This document shows positions 62,060-64,000 of a stretch of 64,000 nt of DNA, piece after piece. This stretch comes from Cupriavidus necator N-1. Lineage in GTDB: Bacteria > Pseudomonadota > Gammaproteobacteria > Burkholderiales > Burkholderiaceae. The stretch covers positions 2,108,001 to 2,172,000 of the forward strand of contig NC_015723.1 of NCBI RefSeq assembly GCF_000219215.1, written 5' to 3'. Made by a program: the position numbers and the translations under genes. Within the stretch, counting starts at the first letter, position 1, and each line of letters opens with the position of its first letter. Under the pieces are notes generated by a model. The model had not been told where the DNA came from and did no database searches. It was given only the letters and a program-made list of their open reading frames with translations.

Positions 62060-63813
62060 GCGACGGCTCCGCGGCTGGCATGCGGTTCAGGCTCGGCCCC
62101 GCCCTCTTCCGGCGGCGCGTTCTGCGCGATAAAGTCCTCACGCGCGCCCGGCACGCTGTAGGCATAGGCCCAGCGGTACACCACCGGCAGGTGCGGCCCC
62201 CAGTTGCCGTGCGCGGGCGGGGTCTGCGGCGTCTGCCATTCCAGCGAGGCGGCGCGCCACGGGTTGGCGTCGGCCTTGCGGCCATGCCACAGGCTCCACA
62301 CCAGGTTGAAGACAAAGAGCAACTGCGCCGTGGCGACGATGAACGCGGCCACCGAGATATACATGTTCATCACATGCGCAGATTCCGGGATAAAGGCGTA
62401 GTTCTCGTAGGCGTAGTAGCGGCGCGGCATGCCCAGCACGCCCAGGTAGTGCATCGGGAAGAAGATGGCATAGGTGCCGACGAAGGTGACCCAGAAATGG
62501 ATCCGGCCCATGTTGTCGTCCAGCATCCGGCCCGTTACCTTCGGGTACCAGTGATAGATGCCGCCGAACACCACCAGGATCGGCGACACGCCCATCACCA
62601 TGTGGAAGTGCGCCACCACGAAGTAGGTGTTGGACAGCGGGATATCCACGCTCACATTGCCCAGGAACAGCCCGGTCAGGCCGCCGATGACGAAGGTGCT
62701 GATGAAGGCGATCGCGAACAGCATGGGCACGGTGAAATGGATATCGCCGCGCCATAGCGTGATGACCCAGTTGTAAACCTTGATCGCGGTGGGGATGGCG
62801 ATGACCAGCGTGGTGGTGGCAAAGAAGAAGCCGAAGTACGGGTTCATGCCGCTGACGAACATGTGGTGGGCCCACACCACCACCGACAGCACGCCGATCG
62901 CCAGGATTGCCCACACCATGGTGCGGTAGCCGAAGATGCTCTTGCGCGAATGCACGCTGACCAGGTCCGAGACGATGCCGAAGGCAGGCAGCGCGACGAT
63001 ATACACCTCCGGGTGGCCGAAGAACCAGAACAGGTGCTGGAACAGCAGCGGGCTGCCGCCCTTGTATGACAGCTGCTGCCCCATCGATACCATCGCCGGC
63101 ATGAAGAAGCTGGTGCCGAGGGTCTTGTCCAGCAGCATCATCACCGCCGACACGAACAGCGCCGGGAACGCCAGCAGCGCCAGGATGGTGGCCATGAAGA
63201 TGCCCCACACCGACAGCGGCATGCGCAGCAGCGTCATCCCTTCCGTGCGCGCCTGCAGCACGGTGGTGACATAGTTGAGGCCGCCCATGGTGGCCGCGAC
63301 GATAAAGATCGCCAGTGACACCAGCATCAGGATGATGCCCCATTCATGGCCTGGGGTGCCGGCCAGGATGGCCTGCGGCGGATACAGCGTCCAGCCCGCG
63401 CCGGTGGGCCCGCCGGGCACGAAGAAGCTGGTCAGAAGCACGATCACCGACAGCAGGTAGACCCAGAAGCTGAGCATGTTGAGGAAGGGGAACACCATGT
63501 CGCGCGCCCCCACCATCAGCGGGATCAGGTAGTTGCCGAAGCCGCCCAGGAACAGCGCGGTCAGCAGGTAGATCACCATGATCATGCCGTGCATGGTGAC
63601 GAACTGGTAGTAGCGGTTGGCGTCGATGAACTCGAAGCGCCCCGGGAAGCCGAGCTGCATGCGCATCAGGTTGGACAGCGCCACGCCCACCAGGCCCACC
63701 ATGATCGCCACGATGGTGTACTGCACGGCGATCACCTTGTGGTCCTGGCTCCAGACATAGCGGGTCCAGAAGCTCTGCGGCGCGTGATGGGCGGCATCAT
63801 CGGCGTAAGCCAT
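62056..63813 (-). CDS. ctaD: Cytochrome c oxidase subunit I (aa3-type heme-copper oxidase)
   Basis: 585 residues with twelve core membrane segments. The copper-B and heme ligands are visible: FWFFGHPEVYIVALPAFG (His with cross-linked Tyr), WAHHMFVSGM (two His), and VVAHFHMVMG (heme ligands). The D-channel entry (FGNYLIPLMVGARDMVFP) and the Glu of HPEVY are kept, so it belongs to the A1 proton-pumping class. It reduces O2 to water in the inner membrane. GAGGAGACCCGC precedes the ATG at 63813, and 10 bases separate it from the upstream gene. Confidence 0.96.
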   Translation of the reverse strand: MAYADDAAHHAPQSFWTRYVWSQDHKVIAVQYTIVAIMVGLVGVALSNLMRMQLGFPGRFEFIDANRYYQFVTMHGMIMVIYLLTALFLGGFGNYLIPLMVGARDMVFPFLNMLSFWVYLLSVIVLLTSFFVPGGPTGAGWTLYPPQAILAGTPGHEWGIILMLVSLAIFIVAATMGGLNYVTTVLQARTEGMTLLRMPLSVWGIFMATILALLAFPALFVSAVMMLLDKTLGTSFFMPAMVSMGQQLSYKGGSPLLFQHLFWFFGHPEVYIVALPAFGIVSDLVSVHSRKSIFGYRTMVWAILAIGVLSVVVWAHHMFVSGMNPYFGFFFATTTLVIAIPTAIKVYNWVITLWRGDIHFTVPMLFAIAFISTFVIGGLTGLFLGNVSVDIPLSNTYFVVAHFHMVMGVSPILVVFGGIYHWYPKVTGRMLDDNMGRIHFWVTFVGTYAIFFPMHYLGVLGMPRRYYAYENYAFIPESAHVMNMYISVAAFIVATAQLLFVFNLVWSLWHGRKADANPWRAASLEWQTPQTPPAHGNWGPHLPVVYRWAYAYSVPGAREDFIAQNAPPEEGGAEPEPHASRGAVA

Positions 63814-63823
63814 GCGGGTCTCC

Positions 63824-64000
63824 TCACTTCCTGGCGGGCGCGGGCGCCGCCGAGGGCGGCACGGCCACGGCCGTCGAAGTCGTATAGGTGCCGGACGCAG
63901 CCCCGGGCGTGGCAGCGGGTGCCCCGGAGCCAGCGGTTGCCGTGGTAGCGGCGCTGGTCGCGGCGGCCGGGCCGGCGGGCACGTCCGCGGGAGCGACCGG
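63824..64000 (-). CDS. 3' end of the gene upstream of ctaD (probably cytochrome c oxidase subunit II)
   Basis: Only the last 58 codons are in the window, read from the right edge to a TGA at 63824. The visible part is an Ala/Pro/Thr-rich low-complexity tail ending SAAPAPARK, without motifs. Position directly before ctaD in the same direction suggests coxB-type subunit II, which in many betaproteobacteria carries such tails, but this rests on gene order only. Confidence 0.6.
   Translation of the reverse strand, partial: PVAPADVPAGPAAATSAATTATAGSGAPAATPGAASGTYTTSTAVAVPPSAAPAPARK

Overview
The window looks like a chromosomal segment from a Burkholderiaceae betaproteobacterium, most probably Cupriavidus or a close relative. 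This is an inference. It rests on the GC-rich sequence, two Bug-type tripartite-transporter receptors, two complete five-gene Liv-type ABC transporters, a PHA-granule phasin, and a complete wsp chemosensory operon. No rRNA, tRNA or CRISPR array was seen.

Layout. 1-2832: 3' end of a CoA-transferase, a quinone-reductase-like MDR enzyme and a Bug receptor, coupled by ATGA/GTGA overlaps. 2913-3571: a vapBC toxin-antitoxin pair with two operator-like palindromes. 3930-12103: a Liv-type ABC transporter (binding protein, two permeases, two ATPases) followed by an amidase, an M20 N-carbamoyl/ureido amidohydrolase and an XRE-cupin regulator, which reads as one uptake-and-hydrolysis unit for an amide or ureide. 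12199-16393: two small exported proteins flanking a mobile island made of an IS110-family transposase and an IS200/IS605-type element with intact TnpB but a TnpA broken by an internal deletion. 16603-20941: small conserved genes (including a paralogous pair with duplicated leader regions), an EthD-like protein, a phasin, a cold-shock protein and a glycine-zipper protein. 21108-26006: class A penicillin-binding protein, a lipoprotein, psuG and an orphan ParA.

26161-32065: a LysR regulator divergent from gamma-glutamyltransferase, Bug receptor and GAF genes, then a convergent glutamate-carboxypeptidase-like M20 enzyme. 32791-37388: a second Liv-type operon (H-M-G-F-K order) closed by a strong bidirectional terminator. 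37545-40430: a large exported DUF6600/FecR-like protein with a Gln-rich repeat tail.

40729-50744: a GGDEF-EAL protein divergent from a complete wspA-B-C-D-E-F-R operon, the surface-sensing route that makes c-di-GMP through WspR. 51085-58971: a DUF4397 lipoprotein, a small winged-helix protein, tctBA without tctC, a MATE exporter, a stand-alone MHYT sensor and an aldehyde dehydrogenase. 59045-64000: a DUF2252 protein and a coxMNOP-like terminal oxidase cluster (subunit IV, III, III-like, I and the tail of the next gene, probably subunit II), running off the right edge.

The most notable observations are: both LivG-type ATPases have lost the canonical LSGGQ signature while their LivF partners keep it; a tnpB is retained beside a tnpA with an internal deletion; an orphan leftward terminator sits in a 620-base gene-free stretch; and a small-gene pair has duplicated 5' regions.
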